Shown in pieces: positions 6,258 through 15,319 of a DNA stretch of 42,492 nucleotides. Position 1 is the first letter of the stretch, and every line of letters starts with the position of its first letter. Location: NCBI GenBank assembly GCA_903834925.1, contig CAILLA010000104.1, forward strand, positions 1-42,492, given 5' to 3'. The notes beneath the pieces are model-generated. The model was not told where the DNA came from. It saw only the letters and a program-made list of their open reading frames with translations, and did not search any database. The position numbers were made by a program, and so were the translations under genes. This stretch comes from an uncultured Schlesneria sp. Its GTDB lineage: Bacteria > Planctomycetota > Planctomycetia > Planctomycetales > Planctomycetaceae.

Positions 6258-6691
6258 CAATGACGAACAAAACGCACTTCCGCCTCATGGGGAAGATTCG
6301 AGACTCTTACATGGAACTTGTGCTTGATTTCCCGTTGGCGTCGATCAAGTCGGACGAGCACCTCGCCGAAGCCCAGCGGGTCATGGACCGGTTATTGGCT
6401 CGTGGCTCACTTGACGAAGGCGCCGAGACTTATCTCGACGCCTTGAGCGACCTGGTGGGTTCATACGAGGATGAACATCATCCCATTGCCCCAGCCTCGG
6501 ACGCTGAAATGCTGCGTCACCTCATGGTTGCAAAGGGGGTGTCTCAGATACAATTGAGCCGTGACACCGCTTTGCCGAAATCCTCGATTTCGGAAGTGCT
6601 GTCAGGTAAGAAGAACTTCAGCCGTCAAATGATCCGCAAGTTGGCAGAGTATTTTAATGTCGATATCGGAGTGCTTGCAGCGAACTTCTGA
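6254..6691 (+). CDS. higA: HigA-family antitoxin with XRE-type helix-turn-helix
   Basis: This 145-residue protein is translationally coupled to higB through a 4-base overlap; AGGAG lies just upstream. Residues 86-137 form an XRE/Cro helix-turn-helix (LMVAKGVSQIQLSRDTALPK, then SISEVLSGKKNFSRQMIRKLAEYF), the DNA-binding part that would recognise the palindromes upstream of the operon. The N-terminal ~75 residues are an acidic helical domain (AEAQRVMDRLLARG, ETYLDALSDLVGSYE) resembling the toxin-binding part of HigA antitoxins. It should neutralise HigB and repress the operon. The region appears intact. Confidence 0.88.
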   Translation: MTMTNKTHFRLMGKIRDSYMELVLDFPLASIKSDEHLAEAQRVMDRLLARGSLDEGAETYLDALSDLVGSYEDEHHPIAPASDAEMLRHLMVAKGVSQIQLSRDTALPKSSISEVLSGKKNFSRQMIRKLAEYFNVDIGVLAANF

Positions 6692-7587
6692 GCGATGTTG
6701 ATTGCAACTTGAGAACGCTGATGCTCATTGTAACCGGTTCACCATCGATATTTTCCTTGTAAACGTTTAGTCCACCCGTTTGGAATTGATGTTGTCACGA
6801 GCGGGATTTTTGGATAATTCGGCATTCATCCTTAATCGGAACGGACGCCGATGGAATTTTGCTTTTACCCAGAGCTGGAACCGAGTTGCCTGATTGTGAG
6901 CCATTGTCCCCATCTGACTACCACGGGAACACAAGCTTTTCCATGTTTTTCGTGGAATAAACGGGCGCATTGCCTATCAAAGCGTTGAAAGAATTAGAGG
7001 AATTGGCGTTTACTTATGCCCACACTAAGAACGTTCGCAGTGTTGTACGCCTGAAACCGGAAAGAATTGCGTTGGTTGGCCACGTCTATGACCCGAACGA
7101 ACGTGGCTTACGCAGGAGTTGCGCGGTTTCCACGCCCGTTGCCAGCGCTCGGTTTTAGAATGCGAACAAAATTCGCGTCAATCGTCACTTTTTAGCGATC
7201 AAAGAAATCCCGCATCGACGCATCCGCTGCTACGCGGTTGGCAAAAGATCCCGCGTTTGTTTGACCCTCGGGACACTGCACTTCGGTCAAAATACGATTA
7301 TTTGTGACACGCGAATTTCGATCGTAAACCTCCAAACGCGAAATTGGTTGCGGCGATTCTCGAACATATTGACACCTGCTCGTCGCCCCGTTTGAATTTC
7401 GTAATATTGAGAAAGTGCTGCTCCCAATCCCGCTTTTATTCACTTCGCACGTTTTATTGGGTTTCTGTGACGATTTGGGGAAAAATGAATTCCCAGACAA
7501 TTTTTGAGTAAACGAAATACGAGCGAAGAACGGTTACAGTTTGGCAGTGGTCCAACCTGATCGCTGATTGGCCTGTTTTCTCGCCCA
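6692..7587. other. repeat copy B and ECF sigma leader, no gene
   Basis: This 0.9-kb stretch contains the second long direct repeat (6921-7263). Short frames in it have no recognisable content. The 325 bases before the sigma factor gene show no clear promoter that I can defend. Confidence 0.5.
6921..7263. repeat. long direct repeat, copy B (about 343 bp)
   Basis: Near-identical partner of 5100-5452 in direct orientation. It starts with a mutated half-palindrome (CCACGGGAACACAAGCTTTT) and ends at CCCGCGTTTGTTTG. The two copies enclose about 1.47 kb containing higBA. Confidence 0.85.
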
Positions 7588-8133
7588 ATGAGACGAACGG
7601 TGACTTCGTTAGACGATGAATATGATCGATTTATCCGCCCCATCGAACTGCAGATGATGCGATCGGTTTGGCGGATCACGCACAATGCGGATGACGCCGA
7701 CGATGCGTTCCAGGAGGCAATTGCTCAGATTTGGAAATCACGGCAGCGGATCTGGCAACACGCCAATCCGCGAGCGGTGATCCTTCGAATTTGCACACAA
7801 ACCGCCTGTGACATCTTGCGAAGAAAGATGCGCAATCGCCATCGAGGACAAGCATTTGATGTGACCGTAATCGCCGCACCTGAAGCGGATGTTGCCAAAT
7901 TGCTTTTGATGGACGAACAACGGGAAGCCATGAAGGTCGCCATTGCGCGTTTGTCCGAACAGCAAGCCATCGCCGTCACCATGCGTTACCTGATGGATTG
8001 TACTTTCGAAGAAATTGCACAAGGAATGGACTGTGCGGAAGCCACCGCACGCGTCCATGTGTCGCGCGGTCTTGGCTGCTTGAGACGTCTGCTGGCAGAT
8101 ATGAATCCTTCTTCGAAACAGGACCGTAAATGA
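7588..8133 (+). CDS. ECF-type RNA polymerase sigma factor
   Basis: This 181-residue protein has the two-domain layout of extracytoplasmic-function sigma factors. Region 2 covers about residues 10-75 (NADDADDAFQEAIAQIWKSR is the conserved region 2.1-2.2, followed by the -10-binding helix around NPRAVILRICTQTACDILRR). Region 4 covers about 115-172 (LSEQQAIAVTMRYLMDCTFEEIA, then the helix-turn-helix ATARVHVSRGLGCLRRLL). The start is ATG 7588; no clear Shine-Dalgarno is seen. Its stop overlaps the start of the next gene (ATGATGA), so the two are co-translated. That neighbour is a single-TM protein placed where an anti-sigma factor would be expected. Confidence 0.88.
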   Translation: MRRTVTSLDDEYDRFIRPIELQMMRSVWRITHNADDADDAFQEAIAQIWKSRQRIWQHANPRAVILRICTQTACDILRRKMRNRHRGQAFDVTVIAAPEADVAKLLLMDEQREAMKVAIARLSEQQAIAVTMRYLMDCTFEEIAQGMDCAEATARVHVSRGLGCLRRLLADMNPSSKQDRK

Positions 8134-9839
8134 TGATCGAAGAGACAGAATTCGAAGACACGGGCCACTTGTTGGCCACCACCCTAAAGAAAGATCTCCC
8201 TTCCGGCGTGGAAAGCCGCCTGCGCAGTCGCCTGGAAGAATTAAAAACCAGGATCGAATCGACTTCGCTCGCAGGCGTCGAACCAAAGGCCAAACAACGC
8301 CGCTGGTCGATGCGTCCCAAAGTATTGACAGCCATATCGGCTGCAATTTTGTTATTCGTGGTCGTTTTGTTTCCGTTTGGTTCTTCGCAAGCTCTTGCTC
8401 AGATTGTCAAAGCGATTTCTGCCACTAAATGGCTGCACGCCAGTGGAACTGGACCCAATGGAGAGCCAACGGAAATGTGGTTCTCGGCCCTAAATGGAGT
8501 CCTTGCGTCACGTACGAACGATTCCTTCCTGTTCGTGGATCAGCGACTCGGCAAAATGGATGTCTACGGCAAACCATTTTCGACAGACTCCATCCAGCGA
8601 ACATCGCTGAATCGCACCGAGCTTAAAGGGGTTCACGCAGTTCAGCGAAGTTTTCTGGCAATGTTGACCGTCGACGTACAAGGAGCCATGAAAGCCGGCG
8701 AAATGCAGGTGCTTGAACACGACGAAACACCGATTGTCACGGATGGTCAGTCGATGATCGAACATCGATTCGTCGTTGGCTCGAAAGGGAATGAAAAGTT
8801 ACGCATCGAAACTCTTTTACAAGTCGACCCGAAGACTGGCTTACCGGCGACGTGGCGCATCAAAAGCGGTGGTCAAGTCCTGGGCAACTTCAAAGTGTCG
8901 TATCCCGATCACGGCCCATTATCGATCGTAGGATTAGGTGCGCCTGCGACCGTTCCGATTGTTGATCAGACACCACGAGGCCAATTCAAAGATGTGCTCG
9001 TCGCCACCGATGCGGCTCGTAGCCGCTTTGATAATTACTATGCCGTCGTCATCGAATCGGACTCATCAGATCGAGCCGGTAACGGGACGTATTACCGGAT
9101 CTGGCGAAAAGGGGATCGCTGGCGGATCGACCATGGTCATGGCCTTTTTTACAAGCATGAACAACCTCCCGAAGGTGCGAATCCTGAGACTTGGTGGTTG
9201 CAGATGGCAAGGACGAAAAGAAGTTACCCGTATGAGATTTGGGACGGTAAGCGTCTGTGGAACTTCGAGACCAATCAGAATCCTAATCAAGAAGACCTGT
9301 TCGATCCGCATGCAGTTCGTATCGAATCACTGAAGGCTATGAGCGGTGTCCCGAGGGATCCAACCGATCCGGTAATGCATTTTGGTGCGTCCGTCAAATT
9401 GCCTGAACGGTGGGCGTATGAATCCTTGCACCGGGGCGAAAATCTTGGCTTTCGCGTAGACGCAATCGAAGCGAAGCTGGATGGTATTCCGATGACACGT
9501 GTTGACATTCGACAATCGTTTGGTGCATCTCCGAAGAGTTTGGTCAGCCGTTATTGGCTTGATCCGAGCCGTGATTCTATGGAAGTCCGCAAAGAGTGGT
9601 TTCCAATATCGCAACCCGACCAGGTCCGTTCCTCTGAGGTTTTCACCGCTGCGCGAACTCCCCAGGGATTGTGGTATCCCGCGACGCTGCGTGACATCAA
9701 CGCGGCGATTCATATAGAAACCGGTGTGAGAAGCGATCGGTACACTCACTATTATCTCGAATTCGATGTCGATCTGCCCGATGAACTCTTCAATGGCGAA
9801 GGGGTAGACTTGAAGAACTTTTGGACGCAGTTCAAGTAG
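8130..9839 (+). CDS. putative membrane-anchored anti-sigma / sensor protein
   Basis: This 569-residue protein has a cytoplasmic N-terminus of about 65 residues, rich in charged helices (SGVESRLRSRLEELKTRIES), then one transmembrane helix at about residues 68-88 (LTAISAAILLFVVVLFPFG). A large extracytoplasmic region of ~480 residues follows and appears to hold two related beta-rich halves. Its first half (WLHASGTGPNGEPTEMWFS ... QVDPKTGLPATWRIKSGGQV) resembles the half-barrel fold of LolA/RseB-like sensors. Coupling to the ECF sigma gene supports an anti-sigma or signal-sensing role. No zinc-binding HxxxCxxC anti-sigma motif is visible, so the role is inferred. Confidence 0.65.
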   Translation: MMIEETEFEDTGHLLATTLKKDLPSGVESRLRSRLEELKTRIESTSLAGVEPKAKQRRWSMRPKVLTAISAAILLFVVVLFPFGSSQALAQIVKAISATKWLHASGTGPNGEPTEMWFSALNGVLASRTNDSFLFVDQRLGKMDVYGKPFSTDSIQRTSLNRTELKGVHAVQRSFLAMLTVDVQGAMKAGEMQVLEHDETPIVTDGQSMIEHRFVVGSKGNEKLRIETLLQVDPKTGLPATWRIKSGGQVLGNFKVSYPDHGPLSIVGLGAPATVPIVDQTPRGQFKDVLVATDAARSRFDNYYAVVIESDSSDRAGNGTYYRIWRKGDRWRIDHGHGLFYKHEQPPEGANPETWWLQMARTKRSYPYEIWDGKRLWNFETNQNPNQEDLFDPHAVRIESLKAMSGVPRDPTDPVMHFGASVKLPERWAYESLHRGENLGFRVDAIEAKLDGIPMTRVDIRQSFGASPKSLVSRYWLDPSRDSMEVRKEWFPISQPDQVRSSEVFTAARTPQGLWYPATLRDINAAIHIETGVRSDRYTHYYLEFDVDLPDELFNGEGVDLKNFWTQFK

Positions 9840-9845
9840 GCTTTT

Positions 9846-9898
9846 CTTGTTTTCAACGATTCGACCTCGACTGAATGACATCTCGAGTGCAAAACAAG
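9846..9898. terminator. weak inverted repeat after the anti-sigma gene
   Basis: CTTGTTTT and AAAACAAG form an 8-bp inverted repeat with a 37-base loop. It could help end transcription of the sigma operon, but there is no T-run after it. Confidence 0.25.
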
Positions 9899-10023
9899 AG
9901 GGACATTCTACTTTTTACGCATTCGGTCTCAAATCAAATGACTAACACTTGAATTACAGGCACCGAACATGTATTCAAAACGGGACGCAGTACCGCCTGC
10001 TAAGTTTTTAAAGTCAGGCCGCA

Positions 10024-10332
10024 ATGACACACCACATACTTCTCAGGCTTGCAGCGATGATGGGTTTATTCGCCTGCTCTTGCACAACGCGCACCTCACC
10101 AGATTTCAAAGCGTCGGTTTCGACGATTCAACAATACGCGGATTCGTTCGCCGGAGTCAGCCTTGACGAGGCTCGGAACAGACTTGCCGGTGCAAAGATC
10201 AACGAGATCGATTGGAAGAAAAACGACTACGGAGGAACGCAGCTGGTCGCTACGTTTCCATCGCATGAGGTCCGTGTTATGTTTCTCGGAGACAAGGCCA
10301 TCACCACGTCCATTCAGATTCTCTCAAAATGA
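10024..10332 (+). CDS. small putative lipoprotein
   Basis: This 102-residue protein has a type II signal sequence: basic and hydrophobic MTHHILLRLAAMMGLFAC with a lipobox-like LFAC, giving an N-terminal Cys at about residue 18. The mature part (~85 residues) is small, starts SCTTRTSPDFK and has a mixed helix-strand pattern (FAGVSLDEARNRL ... LVATFPSHEVRVMFLGDKA). I do not recognise a family. It lies 184 bases after the putative anti-sigma gene on the same strand and is convergent with the large minus-strand gene that follows. A good Shine-Dalgarno is lacking (TCAGG is the nearest). Confidence 0.6.
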   Translation: MTHHILLRLAAMMGLFACSCTTRTSPDFKASVSTIQQYADSFAGVSLDEARNRLAGAKINEIDWKKNDYGGTQLVATFPSHEVRVMFLGDKAITTSIQILSK

Positions 10333-10417
10333 AAGACACGTCGCCTGTCAATTTGCTGAAGTCGTACTTCATTTAAAGATTATCTCAGGAAGATCCTCTT
10401 CGGCCTTGTATAAAAAC

Positions 10418-13045
10418 TCATTTTCGATTGTTATCGCGTGGATTGAGATCGTCGTCGAAGAAATGCAACGACTCGCGCGGGTGCTGTTTCTCAAACTCCA
10501 GCCAGTTACGGAGAGTCTGACGATAAACATCAATGACTCTTTGATCGCTGACCGCTTTTGACCAGGTCGTATCAGGAAGGACGCCCTTTTTTTCGTCCCA
10601 AATTCGTTCCAGATCGGCCACGATCGATTTGGCAGCCAGGAAGCGAGCCTGTGTCGGCTCATCAATCGCAGCTGTTAACCAATCGGCCAAATCGAGTTGC
10701 TCGAGTGCTGACAAGTGACGTGCGGCCCGATGTGAAACCTGGCTGTCGACGTCGCTCACCGCTTCTTCCAATGCTTCATTGATTCTTGTCTCATTCAACT
10801 TCGTCAATCGCACGACCGCATCGCGACGTACCTCGACGTTGGAATGCTTTGTGGCTGAAATCAAGAGATCCAGAGCGCGATCGACCGAGATCTTGCGTTC
10901 GATCAGAACCACGAAACCGGCCAACACCATGTCCCGATCGTCTTTCAAATCTCCTTTCAGCAGGCTCTCGAAATAGGGAAGCACCTCAGGAGTACCGAAT
11001 TGTACAAGCGCCCAACTCATCCGCTGCCGAAAACTTGCATCGTTCGATGACTTCAGATCCTCGATCAATAGTGAAGCGACCCCTGGCCCCATGTTGTAAA
11101 TTCGCGAACTGTTGCAGGTGCTGGGATCCTGTTTGAACTCCGCTCGGCAACGTGCCATTTGTCGTTTGTACTTGGCAAGGAAGAGCGCCGGTTCATCGGA
11201 CGCCGCCTCCACAGTGAATTCGACGGGCGCCCCCTTCAACGGGCCGCGCCAGGGGATTCTGTATTGGTTAACTGCTGCCGTCAATTTGTATGTGCCAGTA
11301 TAGTCCGGTTCGATGATCCTGACGCAACGAAAACTTTTGCCGGGTGCGATCACGACAGGGTCGGTTGGAAAAACCTGATCGAGATTGTCGAAATCCATAA
11401 TCAGCATGCTGCCGGTGGGATACTTCATACTCAGATCGAAAAACGTACCGTATCCGCGTGGGGCAGGAAACGAGATCTCTCGATCCATCTTGTTGGTAAG
11501 GGTCACAGTCAATTCGACCGGTTCGCAGAACTGGTAAACTTTCTTGTCCGATGAGACCGAATACTCGATCAGATCGCTTGCCAGTGGACGCAGATCAGGA
11601 TTGCGGGGAGGCGGCGGTGCTGGAAACGGGGCTGTGGGAATGGCATTCCATCCGTCGGGAATTCGTTCCGTGGCGGGCTCAAGATCTTTACTTGTCGCCC
11701 AGACAATTGACCCTCGTTCGGAATCGGCTCGCGCCCAAAGATTGGGCAACCAGCCGCTTGCCACACTGCGAACATGACCTTCTGTCGAATCGTGATAAAA
11801 GAGACTTGTCTCCACGTTTGATGAGCGAATCAACCACGCAACGCGGTCGCCATTCGGTGCCACAGAGATCGACGTGAACTGATCCGCTTCCGCGAGCGGC
11901 GTTTCTCCAAAAATGAGATGTTGCGGCGGCTTGCCGCGGCTGAATCGATAGTCTCCCCGCAGCCGATCGTTTTCAATCAGGGATTTGTTTTTGATGTCAA
12001 TCGCGTATTGGCCCATCTCTCCCATGACGATTCGCGGCACTCCGTCATTCAAGATTCCACGAAAAAAAGGCTCGCCGATTTCTCGTCTCCAGTGGGGCAA
12101 CGCGACAATGTCGGTGAGTAGTCCGGTTTTGATATCCAACTGACAAACAGTCGACGCCGCGGCAGGTTTCAAACCGCCTCCATTCGAAAAAGCCGGCTCG
12201 AATCGATCCGCCTCTTCACGAACGAGAACAATTGTTGACGGATCAAGCCAGACATAAGGCGGACCTTCGTCAGCGGTACCGCCGCCCGTCAAATAACTGA
12301 TCGCGGGAATTTCTGGCCCGACGATATTCATGTTTCCAGTCTCGACATCGACGAGACAAAGCTTGAAGCCTGGCAGAAAACGCTCTTTGTTTAAGGGATT
12401 TGGAATTCGTTGGAAAAGTGACACGAACTTCCGATCAGGTGAAATCGACAAACCGGCTGCCCCGCTTCTTTGAAAGTGACTGGGTTCGCCGATCTTTCCC
12501 ACGTCACGATAAGCGCGATGAACGAGATCATAAATGTGCAGCGAATCGCCAACTCGAGCGTACAACTTACCGCCGGCAAACGCGTGTACCCCAATCCGGT
12601 CGCCCAATTCTTCTGCTTTCCCGCTGGCCAGATCGATGCTGACGAGACTGTTAATGTGCAGTCCGTAGAACTTTCCCCTCGCTGTGCATAGCGGCTCCCA
12701 GCCTACGTGCAGGTTATTTTTGGAATAAATTACACGCTCATCGAACCCTTTTGGTGTCACGGTCACTTGTATCAAGGAGTCGGTTATCGCGGTACCGCTT
12801 TGATCAGGGTCGTGCCGCAAATAGAAGAAGTGATCATAGACAGATTTGTTCGCGTCATCGGCCATGAGGCGGGTCGATTCCTGATCGACGCCCGCGATAC
12901 ACCAGAAAACTGCGGCCATTGTGAACCGCAACGCGACCGGCCACCGGCTGCCTGCCGCGTAATCTGGATGAGCACGAGGCAATCGCGAGCCGGGAATAAT
13001 CAATTCGCGTACCGCAAAAGTCTTGAAAATACTGAATGCGTTCAT
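10418..13045 (-). CDS. secreted beta-propeller and HEAT-repeat protein
   Basis: I choose the ATG at 13045 (875 residues). The frame stays open to 13504, but that extension is Cys- and Ser-rich, crosses a 52-bp hairpin and has no family character. After a basic lead, residues ~38-52 (LRFTMAAVFWCIAGV) form a signal-anchor or signal peptide. Residues ~90-460 hold WD/TolB-like propeller blades (LVSIDLASGKAEELGDRIG, GLSISPDRKFVSLF, KLCLVDVETGNMNIVG, SISVAPNGDRVAWLI). A beta-sandwich-like region follows (VELTVTLTNKMDREISFPAP). Residues ~670-810 form HEAT-like helical repeats (VEVRRDAVVRLTKLNE; SQVSHRAARHLSALEQ). Function unknown; probably periplasmic scaffold or binding protein. Confidence 0.75.
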   Translation of the reverse strand: MNAFSIFKTFAVRELIIPGSRLPRAHPDYAAGSRWPVALRFTMAAVFWCIAGVDQESTRLMADDANKSVYDHFFYLRHDPDQSGTAITDSLIQVTVTPKGFDERVIYSKNNLHVGWEPLCTARGKFYGLHINSLVSIDLASGKAEELGDRIGVHAFAGGKLYARVGDSLHIYDLVHRAYRDVGKIGEPSHFQRSGAAGLSISPDRKFVSLFQRIPNPLNKERFLPGFKLCLVDVETGNMNIVGPEIPAISYLTGGGTADEGPPYVWLDPSTIVLVREEADRFEPAFSNGGGLKPAAASTVCQLDIKTGLLTDIVALPHWRREIGEPFFRGILNDGVPRIVMGEMGQYAIDIKNKSLIENDRLRGDYRFSRGKPPQHLIFGETPLAEADQFTSISVAPNGDRVAWLIRSSNVETSLFYHDSTEGHVRSVASGWLPNLWARADSERGSIVWATSKDLEPATERIPDGWNAIPTAPFPAPPPPRNPDLRPLASDLIEYSVSSDKKVYQFCEPVELTVTLTNKMDREISFPAPRGYGTFFDLSMKYPTGSMLIMDFDNLDQVFPTDPVVIAPGKSFRCVRIIEPDYTGTYKLTAAVNQYRIPWRGPLKGAPVEFTVEAASDEPALFLAKYKRQMARCRAEFKQDPSTCNSSRIYNMGPGVASLLIEDLKSSNDASFRQRMSWALVQFGTPEVLPYFESLLKGDLKDDRDMVLAGFVVLIERKISVDRALDLLISATKHSNVEVRRDAVVRLTKLNETRINEALEEAVSDVDSQVSHRAARHLSALEQLDLADWLTAAIDEPTQARFLAAKSIVADLERIWDEKKGVLPDTTWSKAVSDQRVIDVYRQTLRNWLEFEKQHPRESLHFFDDDLNPRDNNRK

Positions 13046-13446
13046 TTCAGCGATCTCGCAGTTCGAATTTTGTAATTCTATCCACCTGTTATAAGACGCC
13101 GCCGCTTCGGATACCACGCAAATGCTGCCCTTCAAGGGAGCAACGGATCTGTTAGCTTGTCCACAGGACACGGTGCTGCTTCTTTGTCTGGTGGGGATGC
13201 CGATTTTTTCCGACACTAGCAGCGTCGGCCACGTGGCCGATGTTGCTAGCGTCGGAAACGAAACGGACGACCGACAATACAATTTTTCGGCGACAATGAT
13301 ATTCTTCTGGTCCATCCTGACTGGGATGCACATCATCGTCAGTTGGATTCGATGCAACGCAGGTCGAGCAACAAACTTGGAGATCGTGTTTTGATTCTGC
13401 AAAGTCTCGCTTTTGGTCTTAGTTTGCAAGATCAGAGGATGACCCA
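13046..13446. other. divergent intergenic region
   Basis: This 400-bp region separates two divergently transcribed genes and must hold both promoters; I cannot place them with confidence. Its main feature is the 52-bp hairpin at 13207-13258. Confidence 0.6.
13207..13258. repeat. 52-bp near-perfect palindrome
   Basis: Two 26-bp arms meet at GGCCAC|GTGGCC with only three mismatches. The outer ends are TTTCCGAC and GTCGGAAA. The size and lack of a loop suggest a REP-type extragenic palindrome rather than a terminator, since it lies between divergent genes. Confidence 0.9.
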
Positions 13447-15090
13447 ATGAGCGTAAAAGTCGATACTCCCAGCGAAACAGTCGGGGAACGATACCTGTTT
13501 GCATTGGTGCTGTTGTGGTCGTTTCTGGGAATGTGCTTTCCCCTGTTTGACACCGACTTCTGGTGGCATCTTAAGACTGGCGAATGGATTCTTTCGGGAA
13601 ATGGCATTCCCTATGTTGACCTCTACACATTTACCGACTCGGAAAAACCCTGGGTCGATCTTCACTGGGGCTTTCAGGTTCTGATTACAATCTTGTATCA
13701 CCTCGGTGGCGTTCCGCTGGTGACCTTGGTCAAATCTACAACCATCACTGGGGCCGTGGCGGTCGCGTGGCTAGCAGGAGGCACCAACTTGCCCACGTGG
13801 AAAAAAGCGGCGTTTTGGCTGTTGCCGATCATTTGTATTGCTGGCCGAGGCAACGAACGGCCCGAAATGTTGTCACAACTGTTTCTTGCCCTCTGGCTAT
13901 GGATTGCCCGTGAAACCGATCGGCGGCCCGGACTAATCTGGTATCTACCACTGCTCCAAGTCGTCTGGGTCAATTGTCATGCACTTTTTGTGCTTGGCCT
14001 GGTCGTTGGGTTCTGTTACGCCGTTGATGCCGTGGTTCGTGAGCTGGCAAACGGCCAATTCGGATTGGAAGCTCGAACTGCAGGTCCTGATCTCCGCACG
14101 GTGGGGATTGTGGGTGTTGCGGTCGCCATCGCGTGCTTGATGAATCCCTATTTCGAAGAGGGGGCGTTGTTTCCTTTGACGCTCTATCGAAAATTCTCAG
14201 TCGAGAAAGAGTTCTATTGTCAGAACATCGGTGAATTTCGACCGCCGATTGAATTCGTCCTCAAATACAGACTGCTTGCACTTCGGAACGTGTATTTGCT
14301 TGCAGAAATCGGGGTCTGGCTGATCACTGCGGTGAGTTTTGTCTGGTTGATGGTGACTCGGCGAAAATGGAGTCTGTTTCGATTGTTGATGTTTGCTGGT
14401 TTCTCACATCTGGCCTGGCAGGCAAGTCGAAATACCAACATCTTCGCCATCGTATCAGGGTTTATCGCCTGCGAGAATTTTGCGGATGCATGCCATGCCG
14501 TGTCTCCAAAGACAACTCTGAATCGTTCGACTGGCTCCTACGTCAACGGCACAAATGGAATGACGATTTTAATTGTTGGCCTGTGTCTAGCTGTCGTGAC
14601 GGGATTCTGGAATGAGATTGCCGAAAAGAACAAACCTTTTGGGCTTGGCGAAGCACCGAATTGGTTCATTCATGACGCCGCAAAATTTGCGAGTCAACCG
14701 GGATTTCCTCAACGAGCGTTTGTTTCACACATCGGTCAAGCGGAAGTTTACGTCTATCACAATGCGCCGCAGCGCCGGGTTTTCATGGATGCGAGATTGG
14801 AAGTCTGCACTCAGCGGACGTTTGAGCTCTTCAACCAGATCCTGGCTGCGATGGCCGTCGGTGATCCGGTTTGGCAAACCCGTTTCCTCGACGGTGAACT
14901 TCCTGTCGTGATCCTCGACAGCCGGGTTTCCCGTCTGGCGATCAATGGGATGATGGCGACACCCGGATGGCGACTGGTTTTCGCCGATCGGGCTGCAGCG
15001 GTCTTTCTGCCAAATGACCGAGCCGATCAGTTACGACTTCCGTTTGCAGACCCCACCCCATTAATCGACCCTGATGGTAGGTTGAAATGA
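13447..15090 (+). CDS. polytopic membrane protein, GT-C-like
   Basis: This 547-residue protein has about 9-11 predicted transmembrane helices (for example LFALVLLWSFLGMCFPLF, FWLLPIICIAG, ALFVLGLVVGFCYAV, VGIVGVAVAIACLM, MTILIVGLCLAVVTGF). The first extracytoplasmic loop carries DTDFWWHLKTGEWIL...PYVDLYTFT, the pattern of GT-C-type glycosyltransferase-like membrane proteins in which the acidic residues of loop 1 are catalytic. The ~130-residue C-terminal soluble part (FVSHIGQAEVYVYHNAPQRR, VFMDARLEVC) is also typical of this planctomycete family. The start ATG 13447 has GAGG about nine bases upstream. Sugar substrate unknown; enzyme activity is an inference. Confidence 0.7.
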   Translation: MSVKVDTPSETVGERYLFALVLLWSFLGMCFPLFDTDFWWHLKTGEWILSGNGIPYVDLYTFTDSEKPWVDLHWGFQVLITILYHLGGVPLVTLVKSTTITGAVAVAWLAGGTNLPTWKKAAFWLLPIICIAGRGNERPEMLSQLFLALWLWIARETDRRPGLIWYLPLLQVVWVNCHALFVLGLVVGFCYAVDAVVRELANGQFGLEARTAGPDLRTVGIVGVAVAIACLMNPYFEEGALFPLTLYRKFSVEKEFYCQNIGEFRPPIEFVLKYRLLALRNVYLLAEIGVWLITAVSFVWLMVTRRKWSLFRLLMFAGFSHLAWQASRNTNIFAIVSGFIACENFADACHAVSPKTTLNRSTGSYVNGTNGMTILIVGLCLAVVTGFWNEIAEKNKPFGLGEAPNWFIHDAAKFASQPGFPQRAFVSHIGQAEVYVYHNAPQRRVFMDARLEVCTQRTFELFNQILAAMAVGDPVWQTRFLDGELPVVILDSRVSRLAINGMMATPGWRLVFADRAAAVFLPNDRADQLRLPFADPTPLIDPDGRLK

Positions 15091-15242
15091 CATAAGTCTA
15101 TGAATATTATGCTGATGTGTCGCAATCGCCTTTTTTAGCTTCCGATTCGAAAGGTGGCAAATCTAGCACAATTGTACTCAGTCGTTATCAATCTTATTTT
15201 TGCTTCAACTTAACCAAATTTCCGGCGCGCGACATTAAAAAC

Positions 15243-15272
15243 TTGCGTGCCCTTATTTCGCTGAGATATGAT
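15243..15272 (+). promoter_or_regulatory. candidate promoter for the PEP-CTERM gene
   Basis: TTGCGT and TATGAT are separated by 18 bp and lie 48 bases ahead of the coding start. No other sigma-70-like pair in the 230-bp gap is as good. Confidence 0.4.
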
Positions 15273-15319
15273 CTGTTCCAGCGAGTATCAAAAACTGAGA
15301 AACCTAAGGACGTGGGATC

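Noticed and set aside
13046-13504. N-terminal extension of the propeller/HEAT protein
   Set aside because: The frame is open, but the sequence is low in protein character, crosses the 52-bp palindrome and overlaps the divergent gene's start; the ATG at 13045 precedes a proper signal segment.
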